Below the pieces are notes generated by a model. That model had not been told where the DNA came from, made no database searches, and saw only the letters and a program-made list of their open reading frames with translations. Made by a program: the position numbers and the translations under genes. From an uncultured Collinsella sp. (GTDB lineage Bacteria > Actinomycetota > Coriobacteriia > Coriobacteriales > Coriobacteriaceae), in contig CATYJU010000002.1 of NCBI GenBank assembly GCA_958407995.1, forward strand, positions 22,463 through 86,462: DNA of 64,000 bases, read 5' to 3'. Positions 27,873 through 35,464 of this stretch are shown here, in pieces (positions within the stretch are counted from its first letter, which is position 1; every line of letters begins with the position of its first letter).

Positions 27873-29006
27873 ATGCAGCAGCTCACCGAACAAGAAAAGA
27901 AACGCATACAGCGGTACTGCACATACCCCAAGATCGCAGCGACCGCACTCGTCATGTCGTTCGTAGCATGTCTGTTGATGTTGCCGCTCCAAATGATCAA
28001 CGATATCGCGTTCCACCAAAAGGAATTCCAACCCGCGGGCATATATACCGCCATCGCACTTACCACAATCGAACTCGCCATCTTTTGCTATTGCGCTCTT
28101 GCGCCGCGCTTTGGAATGCAGGGCAAACAGTGGAAGGAGCTGCAGGGCAGGCTTGCGGTGGCCCAGACCAACAAAGACCGCTCCGCGGAGGTCGCCGGTA
28201 TGCTTGCCGCGCAAGCTGCCGGCCGCCTGCTCAAGAACAGCGATAACGATCTCGCGCGCAACCTGGGCGGCGCCGCGGAGGTCGCCGGCGCCATAGGGGC
28301 AGTCGCCACGGCGGCAGACGTGCTAGCCGAGACCTCGAGCAATGCCGAGGCCATGGCAAACGCATACGGCGTGACGATCCCAAGCGTCAAGAAGCAGATC
28401 GTAGCTCTCGCGGTGTTGCCCGCCATTGTGCTGCTTGGCGTCTACATCCCGCAGTTTGTCCAGGGAAATAGCGAGCTTCAGGTAAGAAAGGCTGCAGCCG
28501 CCGAGCAGCTCGCCATCGCGCAAGATGCCTTGGAGCCCGCGTGCGAACGCGTCGCGGCAGACGACCCATACGAGTCGTATCACGACTACGGCTACCGCAT
28601 TATCGGCTATCTGCGCGATAATGACCTTGGCGCTCAAGCAGCCTATGTCTACCTTTCTTTTGATGTAGACGGCACGCTCACGGACGTCGATTACACCAGT
28701 CAGATCGACCCCGAGGCAAGCCTTGCAGACAACCTCGCCCGCGCCGAGCAGGATATCGCGACGCTCTGCGCCCCGCTCAACGGGTTGGACATTTCCGTTG
28801 CCACGCCGGGCCTCCTCACGCCATGCAGCCTGTCGGATGAATTTAAACAGGCATTTTTAGCCGGATCCTTATACGAGGAGATCAGCATCAAGACGGAGGA
28901 CGAATCCATCAAGTCGCACTACACCTTTGACACCGAAGCCGCAGAAGAATTCGACGAATACACCCATCCGGAAATTAGGCTCATGCTCTCTGCAAAGAAG
29001 AACTAA
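27873..29006 (+). CDS. Three-span membrane protein of unknown function
   Basis: A 377-residue protein I do not recognise. The open frame begins at 27831, but ATG 27873 has a GAGG eight bases upstream. Two hydrophobic segments lie near residues 20-42 and 58-74 (ALVMSFVACLLMLPLQM and AIALTTIELAIFCYCAL), and a third near 185-200 (ALAVLPAIVLLGVYIPQF). Between them is a cytoplasmic Ala-rich part (ARNLGGAAEVAGAIGAVATAADVLAE). About 175 residues of mostly acidic, probably extracellular C-terminus follow. It is flanked on both sides by large palindromic elements. Confidence 0.6.
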   Translation: MQQLTEQEKKRIQRYCTYPKIAATALVMSFVACLLMLPLQMINDIAFHQKEFQPAGIYTAIALTTIELAIFCYCALAPRFGMQGKQWKELQGRLAVAQTNKDRSAEVAGMLAAQAAGRLLKNSDNDLARNLGGAAEVAGAIGAVATAADVLAETSSNAEAMANAYGVTIPSVKKQIVALAVLPAIVLLGVYIPQFVQGNSELQVRKAAAAEQLAIAQDALEPACERVAADDPYESYHDYGYRIIGYLRDNDLGAQAAYVYLSFDVDGTLTDVDYTSQIDPEASLADNLARAEQDIATLCAPLNGLDISVATPGLLTPCSLSDEFKQAFLAGSLYEEISIKTEDESIKSHYTFDTEAAEEFDEYTHPEIRLMLSAKKN

Positions 29007-29048
29007 AGGCTTGCGCTCTAATTGCTGCTCGCGAACATCGTCTATATC

Positions 29049-29232
29049 TCGAGGTCTAATACTTTTCCAAGAAGTGAACGGCCGTTTTTGGGCCCCCGAA
29101 GCATCGACATTTTTAGACATCAAACCAGCAGGATTTGGCTGGCAAAACCGCAGGAAATTACATCTCGAAAGTGCTGATGCTTCGGGGGCCCGTTTTCACT
29201 CGTTCACTTCTCGGAAAAGTATTAGACCTCGA
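29049..29232. repeat. 184-bp palindromic element, copy B
   Basis: Terminal 32-base arms (29049-29080 and 29201-29232) are inverted repeats with one mismatch and contain the GAAGTGAACG core also seen in copy A. Internal arms GGCCCCCGAAGCATC and GATGCTTCGGGGGCC pair perfectly. The outer arm sequences differ from copy A, yet each copy is self-complementary. Confidence 0.7.
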
Positions 29233-29246
29233 TTTACAAGCCACTC

Positions 29247-29279
29247 AATGTGACAAAGGGACTGTTCCTTTGTCACATT
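29247..29279. repeat. TGTGACAAAGG intergenic hairpin, copy 2
   Basis: AATGTGACAAAGG and its complement CCTTTGTCACATT form a 13-bp stem. It is near the end of the 184-bp element and before the terminator of the first MFS gene. Confidence 0.75.
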
Positions 29280-29288
29280 CGATGAAAA

Positions 29289-29314
29289 AGGGCATCGACG
29301 TTAGTCGATGCCCT
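29289..29314 (-). terminator. Intrinsic terminator of the first MFS gene
   Basis: On the minus strand an 11-bp stem (AGGGCATCGAC with GTCGATGCCCT) and a 4-base loop are followed by TTTTTC. It closes the leftward MFS/carbamoyltransferase/deiminase transcript. Confidence 0.9.
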
Positions 29315-29363
29315 AAAGCGGCTGCAGGTTAAGCCCTACAGCGTATGTCTAAGACGAATCGGA

Positions 29364-30629
29364 CTATTCGTCCCAGGAAAGGTTCTTACCAGTCTTTTTT
29401 GCCAGCAGCAAGAACAGGCCGATAATAACGTTGCATGCGATGCAGAAGATGAAGACGCCCTGGAAGGAGCCGACAAGCTCATAGACCTTCATCATAACGG
29501 GCATGCCAAAGGCGCCGACGATATAGCCCACGGAGCAGATCAGCGCGAAGATGCGACCGAAATCGCGGGAGCCAAAGACATCCACAACCAAAACGGTCAG
29601 GGCAGTGCCAGCGATGACGTACATTACGTCGTTCACGCCTGCTGCGAGGATGCTGAGCGTCGAGTTGCCGCTACTCATCATGAGCATGACAAAGGAGAGG
29701 ATGGAGACAGCGAGCCAGCCCAGAATGGCCTTCGTGCTGCCGAACTTATCGCAAGTGGTGCCGACGATCGGATTGAGGAACAGATCGAAGAGCGATGCAG
29801 CGGATACCATGAAGCCGCCCACCATGGGGCTAAAACCAACCTCGGAAGCATACGTCGGGAAGAGCTGGTTCATGCAGCAAGTGAGCTGAACGAGGCAGAG
29901 GAAGCCGATGCAGAAGAAGAAGGCAGGCGACTTAATGGCGCGCGCATAGCTAACGCCACGCGTGCTATCCTCGGTCGTCTCCTCGGTCTCGGCGTCCGGC
30001 TCGCCCTCGACGTAGCCATAGGGCAGCATGCCCTTGTCCTGAGGCTTATAGCGGATAATCAGGACGGAAGCGGGGAGAATGAGCACGGCGGAGACGCCAG
30101 CGAGCACCAGATAACCAGTCCTCCAGCCAGCGGCCTCGATGACAGAGGTGATGACGGGGCTCATGATGAGCATGTAAATCGAGTTCACTGCCCAAGCGAG
30201 ACCAATTGCCAGGCCACCAGATTTTTTGAACCACTGGTCAATAACGTCGGACATGGCGACGCCGGTGGTGAAGGCGAAGCAAATGCCAATCAGGGCGCCA
30301 GCGGCGATGAACATCCAAACTTCGGTGTAGAAAGCCATGCCTGCGCCGGCGGCGAGCAGAATAAGCTCGACGACGGGGAGCCAAACCTTGCCAACAACCT
30401 TGGGGATGAGTTTTCCGACAAACGGAAGCGCCGCCGCAAGACCGATGAGCGTCGCGGTGAAGTAATACGAGAAGATAGAATAGTCAAACCCGAACTCCTC
30501 GCACACGGGCGCGACGAAGGAGCCGGCGATTACGCTATAGGATCCGGTCGTACCAGCAGACATGAGGCCAAGCGCGATTACGAGAACCCATGCGTAGACC
30601 TTGCTGCTCTTTAACTTTGCATTTTCCAT
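29364..30629 (-). CDS. MFS permease, OFA-like, first copy
   Basis: A 421-residue major facilitator transporter with about twelve hydrophobic segments, resembling the oxalate/formate antiporter (OFA) group. It starts MENAKLKSSKVYAWVLVIALGL after AGGAG; the upstream extension to 30662 lacks a good ribosome-binding site. The charged cytoplasmic loop near the middle (YKPQDKGMLPYGYVEG, then EPDAETEETTEDSTRGV) is characteristic. It is 11 bp past the carbamoyltransferase and co-oriented with the deiminase, so the three probably form an operon. A paralogue lies at 34008. OFA-like permeases usually move carboxylates. Confidence 0.85.
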   Translation of the reverse strand: MENAKLKSSKVYAWVLVIALGLMSAGTTGSYSVIAGSFVAPVCEEFGFDYSIFSYYFTATLIGLAAALPFVGKLIPKVVGKVWLPVVELILLAAGAGMAFYTEVWMFIAAGALIGICFAFTTGVAMSDVIDQWFKKSGGLAIGLAWAVNSIYMLIMSPVITSVIEAAGWRTGYLVLAGVSAVLILPASVLIIRYKPQDKGMLPYGYVEGEPDAETEETTEDSTRGVSYARAIKSPAFFFCIGFLCLVQLTCCMNQLFPTYASEVGFSPMVGGFMVSAASLFDLFLNPIVGTTCDKFGSTKAILGWLAVSILSFVMLMMSSGNSTLSILAAGVNDVMYVIAGTALTVLVVDVFGSRDFGRIFALICSVGYIVGAFGMPVMMKVYELVGSFQGVFIFCIACNVIIGLFLLLAKKTGKNLSWDE

Positions 30630-30640
30630 TGATACAACTC

Positions 30641-31705
30641 CTAGAGACCCAGAAGGGCACACATAACGGCCTTGATGGTGTGCTGACGGTTCTCTGCCTC
30701 ACGGAAGATGACCGAAGCGTTGGCCTCAAAGCACTCGTCGGCAATCTCAAAGCCCTCGGTGATGATTTCGCGATGGAGGTCGTTCTTGCACTGGTCGAGG
30801 AGCATTTTGCCGACACGGTGATCTGCGTTATGGACAGAGGGAAGCTCATGCATGCAGAAGATGTCGGGATTGTTGGTGCGCTTGCACAGCTCGCTGGTGA
30901 CGCGATAGGGGTACAAAGACTCGGCATCGCCCAGCCAGGAGTTGTAGTCGTCGGGATCCAGAACCTCTTCGCCGCACTCGGGGTTGATGTAGCGCCACTC
31001 CTCGGTAACGATAACGTCAACGCCATCCAGGGCATCGAGGTCAGAGGTGATGGTAAAGGTCCTATTGGGAGCGTACTTGGCGTAGCAGGCCTCCACCTCT
31101 TCGATCATTTCCTTGCACATCTGATGACGGAGGTCGTCGGGGCCGATGGCGAGGAAGTCCATGTCGAGCATAGCGCACAGACGGCCATACCACACCGGGG
31201 CGCCGGCGCAGTTGCCAACGAAAGCCATCTTCTTGCCGCGGCTCGTACGCAAACCGCCCCATTGCTCTTCCATCGTAAGAGCGTCAGCGAGCATCTGAGT
31301 CGGGTGATCGCCGAGAGTAAGGGCATTGATGACCGGGATGTCAACCAGGTCGGCGACGTCATAGAGGAACTGCTCGTCCTTCTGTGCGCGATAGACGATG
31401 AGATCATACATGCCGTTAAAGACGCGCATGGCGTCCTTGACGGTCTCGCAGTCACCCATGTGGGAGTTGGTCAGATAAGTGAAGCCCATGCCCAAATCGT
31501 TGCAGGAGGTCTCGAATGCGCAACGAGTACGGGTCGAGCCCCACTCAAAGTTGGCGAGGACGTTTTTGCCGGGGAAGTAGCGCTGGTCGACACCAGACTT
31601 CTTCTGAGCCTTAAGGTTCCAGGCAAGATCGATGAGATAGCGGAAATCCTCGGAGGAGAGATCATGGATGTTGATGTAGTCGCGACCGCGGAGGCTGTTG
31701 TTCAT
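30641..31705 (-). CDS. Aspartate/ornithine-carbamoyltransferase-family enzyme with HELP in place of HCLP
   Basis: A 354-residue carbamoyltransferase. The carbamoyl-phosphate loop STRTR is at residues 57-61 (FEWGSTRTRCAFET), and HPTQ is in ALTLGDHPTQML. The signature that normally reads HCLP, whose Cys contacts the amino-acid substrate, here reads MHELPS, and the C-terminal FREAENRQHTIKAVM matches the family tail. The start MNNSLRGRDY at 31705 follows GAAAGGAAATAGGC. In agmatine operons the partner is putrescine carbamoyltransferase, but the changed motif makes substrate uncertain. It lies between the permease and the deiminase. Confidence 0.85.
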   Translation of the reverse strand: MNNSLRGRDYINIHDLSSEDFRYLIDLAWNLKAQKKSGVDQRYFPGKNVLANFEWGSTRTRCAFETSCNDLGMGFTYLTNSHMGDCETVKDAMRVFNGMYDLIVYRAQKDEQFLYDVADLVDIPVINALTLGDHPTQMLADALTMEEQWGGLRTSRGKKMAFVGNCAGAPVWYGRLCAMLDMDFLAIGPDDLRHQMCKEMIEEVEACYAKYAPNRTFTITSDLDALDGVDVIVTEEWRYINPECGEEVLDPDDYNSWLGDAESLYPYRVTSELCKRTNNPDIFCMHELPSVHNADHRVGKMLLDQCKNDLHREIITEGFEIADECFEANASVIFREAENRQHTIKAVMCALLGL

Positions 31706-31828
31706 GCCTATTTCCTTTCGAATTATTATCAAAATTATTGTTGAATGTGTCCCCGAGGAAAACACGGATATCCCTCGGGGAGCGGTACATGTGGCGCCTA
31801 AGCCAAAGAGCGCAGGCTCTAAGGCTCA

Positions 31829-33067
31829 CTAACGACTGGCCGCCACGTCCTTAGTCCAGCAGTGCACGCCGCCGCCGGACAGGTTAAGCGCGAGGGAATC
31901 AATCATGATGACCTTGCGATCGGGGAAGCAGCTCTCAAGAACTGCCTTGGCCTGCTCATCCTTCTCTTTCACGACCTCGCTCATGCCCTCGTGGTAATAA
32001 CGCTGGCCAAGAACGACGCCGTTGCAAATCAGGAAGTTGCAGTAGCTCGCTGCGGCGTAGAAGTGGACGGGGCCCTCGGGCCAGGGGGTGCCATCCATAA
32101 ACTTGCCGCCCATTTCGTCGATGAAGCCCTTATAGAGCTCGTAATCTTCATCGCCAGGGGCGATAACGACTTCAATAGGCTCGGCGGTGGGCATACGAAC
32201 GATCTCGAAGGGCTTGCCCTCCCAGTCCGTTTCGTTGCTCAGGATCTCGTAGGCTGCCTCAATGCGGCGACGAGACTCTGCTCCAGCCTTGCTCGAGGCT
32301 GCCTCTTCATCGGACACCTCGGCAAGAAGAATCTTGTTCGGAGTGATAAAGCGACACATCTCATCAATGTGAGCTGCAAAGCTCATGCCAAAGACGGGAG
32401 TTCCGTCTTCCTTCTCGTCGAGGATGCCCAGTCGATAGTCGTCGTCCTCGAGCATAGGCTGCGGAAGCCAGATAACCTTGTTGAGGTTGTAGATGCGCTT
32501 ATACTCGGCCTCTATTTCCTCTTTCGTGAACTCGGGATTACGCTTGCGGCATTCCGTGTCCTCGATGGCGATCAGAGTGCCGTGACCGTCAAACTCGCGG
32601 TCGCCGCCCTCCGAAACCATTTCGGAATTGACGATATCGAAGCAACCGAGCGCAACCGCCATGTGAACGGCTGCCTTACGTGCGGACTGGCACTCCGGGG
32701 AGTTCTTGTCCCACACGCCGTAATAGGTCCAAGCGGGGTTGACCATATAAGAATGGCCCTTGTCGTCGACCATGATGCTGGGACCGTTGTCGCGGACATA
32801 GAAGTTGGAGTCTTCGAACTGCGTGATCTCGATGCGATCGAGATCAACCCCCTCCTCCTTCAGGCGCGAGCGAGCCTCCTCATAGGAGCCGGGGGTGCCG
32901 CAATTGAGGTTGACCGTAACGTCGCCATACTCGAGCAGAGCCTTGATCACGTCAACGCAGGGCTGGCGGTTATCGTAGCCCTCTGCACGGATGTAATCGG
33001 GAAGCCATGTCACATAGACGTTGGAGCGCTTCTCGAACTCGCCCGGCATACGATAGTTCTCGTACAT
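31829..33067 (-). CDS. Agmatine-deiminase-family (PAD-porph) enzyme
   Basis: A 412-residue guanidine deiminase of the agmatine deiminase/PAD-porph family. FYVRDNGPSIMV corresponds to the family RDTGP segment, EGGDREFDGHGTLIA supplies the catalytic Asp region, AAHIDEMCRF the catalytic His, and LSGGGVHCWTKD the nucleophilic Cys near the C-terminus. The start MYENYRMPGEFEKR at 33067 follows GGAAGGACC; the frame is open further upstream but lacks a better start. It is longer than typical agmatine deiminases (about 370). Substrate may be agmatine or another guanidino compound. It is the first gene of a likely three-gene operon, divergent from the TetR gene. Confidence 0.85.
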   Translation of the reverse strand: MYENYRMPGEFEKRSNVYVTWLPDYIRAEGYDNRQPCVDVIKALLEYGDVTVNLNCGTPGSYEEARSRLKEEGVDLDRIEITQFEDSNFYVRDNGPSIMVDDKGHSYMVNPAWTYYGVWDKNSPECQSARKAAVHMAVALGCFDIVNSEMVSEGGDREFDGHGTLIAIEDTECRKRNPEFTKEEIEAEYKRIYNLNKVIWLPQPMLEDDDYRLGILDEKEDGTPVFGMSFAAHIDEMCRFITPNKILLAEVSDEEAASSKAGAESRRRIEAAYEILSNETDWEGKPFEIVRMPTAEPIEVVIAPGDEDYELYKGFIDEMGGKFMDGTPWPEGPVHFYAAASYCNFLICNGVVLGQRYYHEGMSEVVKEKDEQAKAVLESCFPDRKVIMIDSLALNLSGGGVHCWTKDVAASR

Positions 33068-33149
33068 GGTTGGTCCTTCCGTCGGGTTTCCCGCGATGCT
33101 GTCCGGCCGCGACAATAGCGGGGTTTCACCTGCTATAGTACTACTATAC

Positions 33150-33216
33150 CTACCGTTCGGTAGATAATTTTGAATAATTGCCGCTCGCCTACTGATACAT
33201 ACCGTTCGCCGTATAT
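33150..33216. promoter_or_regulatory. Probable TetR operators in the deiminase/TetR gap
   Basis: CTACCGTTCGGTAG at 33150-33163 is an imperfect palindrome (6-bp arms), and ATACCGTTCGCCGTAT follows at about 33200. Similar TACCG words occur upstream of the second MFS gene (35324-35337 and 35392-35405), which suggests one regulator controls both. Confidence 0.6.
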
Positions 33217-33291
33217 AGTGGTCATGTTTGGACACGAATTGATGTTCCGTTGCCATCCTTAATAATGTTGGTAGTGCGGAAGTGATTTGCA

Positions 33292-33870
33292 ATGGAGAAA
33301 TGCAGCGTGAGCACAAGAAAAAAAATATTGGACGCAATGTACGATCTTGTGGCAGAAGTCGGTTATGACAAAGCGTCTATCGGAAAGATTTGCGACTTTG
33401 TCGGTATATCCAAGCCGTCGGTGTACTACTACTTTCCCTCAAAAGAGGAGATTTTCACTACGCTCTTGGACAGCATGTTTCCGACCATTGACTATCAGCG
33501 CGACTACTCGCTAATAGTCGATAGGGACGGGTTCAAGGCCGCGCTTATCGAGCTCGGCAATTCAGTTATAGGTGGCTATCGAAGCGATGAAAAGCGCCGG
33601 CGCGTGCTGGCCGAGGTTAGCGTTCAAGCAAATCGAATTCCTGCAGTTCAGGAACGTCAAGCGACGGCGACCAAACGAACCATGGATGCGCTTAAAGACA
33701 TCCTTCTTCATGGTGTAGAGATTGGCGCGTTTTCCGATAGCGCCGACGTAATGCTCTACGTACAAATTCTTTATACCGTTCTGGAGGGAGCAAGCAATAC
33801 GGTCGCTCAAGGTGAGGATATTGATGAGAAAGCGGTTTGGGCGGGAATAGTCGAGCTTATGTTCAAATAG
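33292..33870 (+). CDS. TetR/AcrR-family transcriptional regulator
   Basis: A 192-residue TetR-type regulator. The N-terminal helix-turn-helix is STRKKILDAMYDLVAEVG, then ASIGKICDFVGISKPSVYYYFPSKEEIFTTLL (residues about 7-56), a textbook TetR DNA-binding domain. The remaining 135 residues are an all-helical ligand-binding/dimerisation domain of unknown specificity. ATG 33292 has GGAAG nine bases upstream; a GTG at 33307 with GGAG is a close alternative. It diverges from the deiminase operon and precedes a terminator. Confidence 0.92.
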   Translation: MEKCSVSTRKKILDAMYDLVAEVGYDKASIGKICDFVGISKPSVYYYFPSKEEIFTTLLDSMFPTIDYQRDYSLIVDRDGFKAALIELGNSVIGGYRSDEKRRRVLAEVSVQANRIPAVQERQATATKRTMDALKDILLHGVEIGAFSDSADVMLYVQILYTVLEGASNTVAQGEDIDEKAVWAGIVELMFK

Positions 33871-33932
33871 ACCAGCCAAGCTGAAGCGCATGTTGGCGCC
33901 CATGGTGCCTGCGGGCAACCTTTAAAACGAAA

Positions 33933-33972
33933 ACAGGGGTCGACTCCAATCTGGCTTGGAGTCGACCCCTGT
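33933..33972. terminator. 16-bp-stem terminator between TetR and second MFS genes
   Basis: ACAGGGGTCGACTCCA and its exact complement, 8-base loop, between the convergent TetR gene and the MFS gene at 34008. Confidence 0.85.
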
Positions 33973-34007
33973 TGCGTGGCAATCTATGCCGGTGCAATCG
34001 GCGCTTA

Positions 34008-35204
34008 TTACTTTTCAGCAGCCTTATTGAGAAAGCCGGAAACGATAGCAAACGCAGCAATCATAAGGTTGCAGGCAATGCAGAAGATAAATACTCCCTG
34101 GAATGACCCTGCCATGCCGTAAACCTTCATCATGACCGGCATTCCAAAAGCACCGACGACATAGCCCGCTGAGCAAACGATCGAATAGATCCTTCCAAAA
34201 TCGCGTGATCCAAAGAGCGAGAGGAGAAGCATCGGCATTGCGGTTCCAACGATGGCGAACATGACATCGTTTACACCAGCTGCAATGATGGAAACGGTCT
34301 CATTGCTTCCGCCAATGATAAGAAGCAGGAATGAAAGAATGCTGACACCTGTCCATGCGACCGTTGCTTTAATAGCGCCAAGCTTGTCGCATGTTTTGCC
34401 CACGAAGGGATTTAGGAAGATATCGGAGAGTGAAGCTGCCGAGACCATTAAGCTTCCTACGATAGGATTGAAACCGACCTCGCTTGCATAGGTTGGAAAC
34501 AGCTGGTTCATGCAGCAGGTGAGCTGCGCCACGCAAAGCAAGAGGACACAGAGAATAAAAGACGGCGTTTTCGCGGCATCGCGGAGTGCCATGCCCGAAA
34601 GGACATCTTCCTGCTCATCGGCGCTGCAGCTCTCATGGGTTTCGGAGGCGGTCTCTCCGTACGGAAGCATATTGCGATCAGAGGGGTTAAGGCGAATGAT
34701 AAATGCGCTTGCAGGCAAAATCATAGCTGCAGAAACGGCCGCAAGCACGATGTATCCCGTACGCCAGCCTTGCTGCTCGATGACCAGCGTAATGACAGGA
34801 CTCAATAACAGCGTGCAGAGAGAATTAACGCCCCAAGCGAGGCCGATGGCGAGACCGGACGATTTGCTGAACCATTGGTCAATGACATCGGACATGCAGA
34901 CGCCCGTTGTAAACGAAAAGCAGATGCCGATCACTGCGGCGGAGACGGTGAACATCCAGACCTCGGTGTAGAACGCCATTGCGGCGCCGGCGGCAATAAG
35001 GACGAGTTCAATGCAAATATGCCATGGTTTGCCGATTACTTTTGGAATGAAGCGACTCAAAAGCGGAAGCCCAAGCGCAAGGCCAAGAAGAATCGCGGTG
35101 AAATAGAAAGAAAAAGAAGTGTAGTCAAAGCCCAGATCTTCACATACTGGAGCAACGAATGAGCCGGCAATAATGCTATATGTGCCAGTTGTTCCGGCGG
35201 ACAT
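34008..35204 (-). CDS. MFS permease, OFA-like, second copy, apparent N-terminal frameshift
   Basis: A 398-residue MFS transporter, clearly paralogous to the one at 29364 (MSAGTTGTYSIIAGSFVAPVCEDLGF versus MSAGTTGSYSVIAGSFVAPVCEEFGF). The intact frame starts in the middle of the first transmembrane segment. The expected start at 35287 (ATG after TGGAGC) reads MTLTTPAKKIVSVK in a different frame; continuing upstream of 35204 in the MFS frame gives AFAWVVVIALGL, which matches the paralogue. The two pieces join only if one base is missing near 35240-35245. So either a single-base deletion inactivates it or the sequence has an error. Confidence 0.7.
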   Translation of the reverse strand: MSAGTTGTYSIIAGSFVAPVCEDLGFDYTSFSFYFTAILLGLALGLPLLSRFIPKVIGKPWHICIELVLIAAGAAMAFYTEVWMFTVSAAVIGICFSFTTGVCMSDVIDQWFSKSSGLAIGLAWGVNSLCTLLLSPVITLVIEQQGWRTGYIVLAAVSAAMILPASAFIIRLNPSDRNMLPYGETASETHESCSADEQEDVLSGMALRDAAKTPSFILCVLLLCVAQLTCCMNQLFPTYASEVGFNPIVGSLMVSAASLSDIFLNPFVGKTCDKLGAIKATVAWTGVSILSFLLLIIGGSNETVSIIAAGVNDVMFAIVGTAMPMLLLSLFGSRDFGRIYSIVCSAGYVVGAFGMPVMMKVYGMAGSFQGVFIFCIACNLMIAAFAIVSGFLNKAAEK

Positions 35205-35323
35205 TAAGCCGAGCGCAATAACGACGACCCAAGCAAATGCGCCGCTTTCACGGAGACAATCTTTTTGGCTGGTGTGGTGAGAGTCATGGTTGCTCCATTT
35301 CTATCGGCAATACATCCTATATG

Positions 35324-35405
35324 CCTACCGATAGGTATATAAACCAGAGGACTCTTCGTCAAGCATTAAGCGGGGAGAGGGAGTTCTTAACCTGCCGAAC
35401 GGTAA
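35324..35405. promoter_or_regulatory. TACCG-type operators upstream of the second MFS gene
   Basis: CTACCGATAGGTA at about 35325-35337 and CTGCCGAACGGTAA at 35392-35405 lie upstream of the MFS start. They share the TACCG/CGGTA arms of the palindrome upstream of the deiminase operon. Confidence 0.5.
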
Positions 35406-35431
35406 TTAGACCCCGATTTCGCAAGGGTCTC

Positions 35432-35464
35432 AATGCGACAAAGGGACTGTCCCTTTGTCGCATT
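35432..35464. repeat. GCGACAAAGGGA hairpin overlapping the ABC exporter stop codon
   Basis: A perfect 15-bp stem (AATGCGACAAAGGGA with TCCCTTTGTCGCATT) with a 3-base loop. The right arm overlaps the TAA of the leftward ABC exporter, so it probably acts as its terminator. The third close member of the GACAAAGG hairpin family. Confidence 0.8.
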
